From positions 47,665,755 through 47,729,754 of the forward strand of contig CM048853.1 of the NCBI GenBank assembly GCA_026545225.1: a stretch of DNA of 64,000 nt, given 5' to 3'. Below the pieces are notes generated by a model. That model saw nothing but the letters and a program-made list of their open reading frames with translations. It had not been told where the DNA came from and did not search any database. The translations under genes were made by a program, and so were the position numbers. How positions within the stretch are numbered: position 1 is the first letter of the stretch; every line of letters starts with the position of its first letter. This DNA comes from Cornus controversa. Lineage: Eukaryota > Streptophyta > Magnoliopsida > Cornales > Cornaceae. Shown here piece after piece: positions 61,553-64,000 of this stretch.

Positions 61553-63286
61553 GTGCCAAATCTACCAAATGTAGTGTGTATTTCAAAAATGTCATTAGTA
61601 TGTCGGTTACAGTTGCTGACCTTGTCATTTGATATTTTTTCTAATAGAAATAGAGAAAATCTTTTCCTGTCACTGCATGAAGGCTTACCAAGTTTCTAGG
61701 ATGGACCTTTTCATCCTGGGTTGGTCAATGGGCAGGTGAACCTACACTTGTGAAAAAACTCATCATTAGTTATATAATTTAAAACTACAAAAAAAAAAAT
61801 TAAAAATAGAAAATAAGTTTGCAACAATGACCCAAATAAATTTTAAAGAAGAAATCTTTTGTGGTTTATTTTTTAAATTGCAAATTAATTGAAGTAAATC
61901 AATGAAAGCTCTTTTAAAAAACATGTACTTCCAGAGAACTAAACTTAATCTTATCGATGATATCTTATAAAATATACAGGTTAGGTTGGCAGATAAAGCT
62001 TGTGTATTTAACAAAACATGTTAGGCTGGCAGATAAAGCTTTGTCTATTTAACAAAAGCTTGTAATGATGAAGCCATGCTGTAAAGATGCAAAAAGAACT
62101 AGCTTTTTTCATATTCCCTGTCCCTATGTCCTCTTGACTCTGTCTAGCTAATACTTTTTCAACCAATACAATACACACTTACCTTCCTAGATCCTCCCTC
62201 TTGTCAAAAACTAAACGGTATATATATATATGTGCGTATATATAGAGGATGATCACTAAGAATTGTCTATGCCAGACTTGTTCAGATAAGTTACATGCTA
62301 AGTTTTGAGTCGTTGTCGCCTATATGTGAAGGGAGGCCTCGAATTGAAAGCCACATTCATCAGAAAGGCCACATCATCAAATGAGGAGGGGACACCGGAA
62401 GATGTGGTGGGTGGTGCCATGCACGAGCAGGAAAAGTTGGCAGACTGAATCGCGGAAGGACATAGAGGAAATACTTAAGACCAAGCTTGAAACCATCAAA
62501 GAAGAACCGGAGATGTGTGAGGAAAATTGGACGCTGACAAAGCATCGTTGCACAACCAAGAAGGGGAAAAAGATCTATGGGAAGGCTAAAATGGGATGGT
62601 TTTTTATGCCTCAACATAGCCTTAAAAACTCTTATGTGCTATTCATTTCTGGTTTGGCATCCAAAGGTAGCTTGGGCGGACTTCCTCGGTGCTAACCATT
62701 CTATGAAAGGCCAACTGGGTACATGTGGTTTAATGTTTTCTGTAAATCTTATTATTTACTTGTATGAGATCAAAATCTTCTCTTGCCATTAACATGTAAA
62801 AGTTATTAGTTTCTCTTTTCCAATTCCATCTCCTGATTGTTGAAAATTGTTGGGAAAACACATTGGAATATCATGGAAGAAAAAGCTTGTGACTGTTAGT
62901 GATCTTAGATTATTTTAAATTGACCAGAAGAAAGTGAATGGATGGTTTGTATAGTAAAGAAAGAGTCAAGAGTGATATATATACATTTGCATCTCATGAT
63001 CTACATATATGTTTACAAAATACAAAGTAATCTAACAAAGGCTGAGAATAGGAATGCAAAAGAGGCAGGCTCATTGAAGGTTACTCTGATTCTAGTGGGA
63101 TTGATGAATGAATTCCTTCAAGGGAACAAGTTATCCATAGAATGTTCAATTGTTTTGTTGGATTTGAGAGAGTGTGCTCTTGATCAAATGGTTGAGAACA
63201 CAAACTCGCTCTCTTCAATGGTTGAGAGTACAAATTCACGATAAGAGTGTCTTTTTATATATTTAGGAGTCATGATAGAAAAAGTG

Positions 63287-63382
63287 AAAACCGAACCACC
63301 AAATACACAAAGCATGTGAGGCCCACCGCTAACACATGGTGGGGTCCACAAGTTTCAAATCTTGTTCGGTGATTCGGTTTTA
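63287..63382. repeat. Small inverted repeat, MITE-like
   Basis: The ends aaaaccgaaccacc and ggtgattcggtttt are inverted, and an inner arm gtgaggcccacc faces ggtggggtccac around aacaca. The CATG/GTGG core recalls the palindromic elements at 1.5 and 19.6 kb, but the relationship is not certain. Confidence 0.4.
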
Positions 63383-63774
63383 GGCGCACAATCATTTTCT
63401 TATAGTTAGTATTTGGTCTAACTTTTTTATTTTTTTTTAGTTTAAAAGGCAACATGAGGCCTTGAGCCCATGAGATCAAGTTTTAAAGACTGACAAAATA
63501 ATTCATCTTGAAGCATCAAAATTGTGGTCATTGCCCTTTCCCTGTTAGTCTAAACTAGTTAGTGATTTTCATGTTAATGGCTTAGAATTCAACAGAATAT
63601 TTTTTTTAAAATAATAATAATTATTATTATTTTCCATCCTGATTTGGATTACTACTTCTTTTGAGCTCTTTCAACCACTGTAATCACTCCAGAAGGTGTT
63701 CTTAACAGACAATTAGCACTTACTTTCCCTAGAAAGACTGCAAAAGCATATCCAAGCCCACAGAGTTCTTAAAG

Positions 63775-63875
63775 AACCGGCCCAAGTACTCTTTTAAAAA
63801 CTCAATACAAACCGGCCCAAGTAGTTTATAGTACCTAATTATCATTGAGAAGCCCAATACAAACCGGCCCAAGTA
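63775..63875 (+). repeat. Three direct copies of a GGCCCA-containing phrase
   Basis: The phrase aaccggcccaagta begins at 63775, 63810 and 63862. GGCCCA is a site II word, so this could be part of a promoter for a gene beyond the right edge, but it may be a plain short tandem repeat. Confidence 0.5.
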
Positions 63876-64000
63876 CTCTTTTAGAAACCCACATGCCCCT
63901 GCTAGATTTTGGGTCCACCTTGGGTTAAATTTGTGATTTAGATGAAACTTTTATGATGATAAACATGGGCCTTATTTTTATTTTTATTTTTTTATGGTAC

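Larger units (their letters stand above)
58705..64000. other. Right-hand region without a convincing gene
   Basis: No gene family is recognised. Small features include an RTE tail (61492-61552), a direct repeat of ggcagataaagctt near 61988 and 62029, an inverted repeat (63287-63382) and a repeated accggcccaagta phrase (63775-63875). The frame at 62381-62695 (104 codons, lysine/glutamate-rich) is the only one with protein-like composition, and I could not connect it to any family. Confidence 0.45.

Noticed and set aside
62381-62695. 104-codon plus-strand frame with charged composition
   Set aside because: No recognisable motif, no promoter or splice context, and overlapping frames of similar length on the minus strand; kept only as a remark.
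1-64000. CRISPR arrays, operons or ribosome-binding sites
   Set aside because: The window is plant nuclear DNA; the regular tandem repeats seen have no unique spacers and no associated genes.

Overview
The window is nuclear DNA of a flowering plant, almost certainly a eudicot. It is AT-rich and full of microsatellites, MITEs, SINEs and LINE tails. Its genes have many short introns and are plant types: a pectin acetylesterase, a DYW-class PPR protein, germin-like proteins, and a FEN1 that keeps the plant protein length of 383 residues. I rebuilt all gene models by eye from splice sites, reading frame and remembered family sequences; no search was run.

Layout. 1-8.0 kb is repeats: a 1.4-1.6 kb segmental duplication, a SINE, a 1.74-kb long-terminal-inverted-repeat (foldback) transposon with a very regular interior, and a GATACG-rich dispersed element. 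8.0-13.9 kb, minus strand, is a complete 12-exon pectin acetylesterase gene (417 aa). 13.9-25.4 kb has no recognisable gene. 25.4-35.8 kb, plus strand, is a complete 17-exon FEN1 gene (383 aa). Its upstream region holds a tandem array of GGCCCA/TGGGCT (site II) motifs and a perfect E2F site, and two of its introns look like GC-AG introns. 39.3-41.0 kb is an intronless PPR-DYW gene resembling Arabidopsis At3g56550. 42.3-48.5 kb is a tandem duplication of a germin-like protein gene; the first copy has lost the TATA box and start codon that its sister keeps. 47.5-57.3 kb is gene-poor, with a 7-unit tandem array and a solo LTR with a clean 5-bp target duplication. 57.3-58.4 kb, minus strand, holds tRNA-Asp(GUC) and a small conserved-looking gene of unknown function; a ~130-bp near-perfect inverted repeat lies just upstream of that gene. 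58.7-64 kb has no convincing gene.

The genes do not form a pathway. FEN1 acts in DNA replication and repair in the nucleus. The PPR protein is probably an organellar RNA-editing factor. Pectin acetylesterase and the germin-like proteins act in the cell wall or apoplast. I found no new multi-gene system. The best leads are the hairpin at 58.4-58.7 kb, the FEN1 promoter and introns (including a possible alternative last exon), the decayed 5' end of the first germin-like gene, and the ordered interior of the foldback element.
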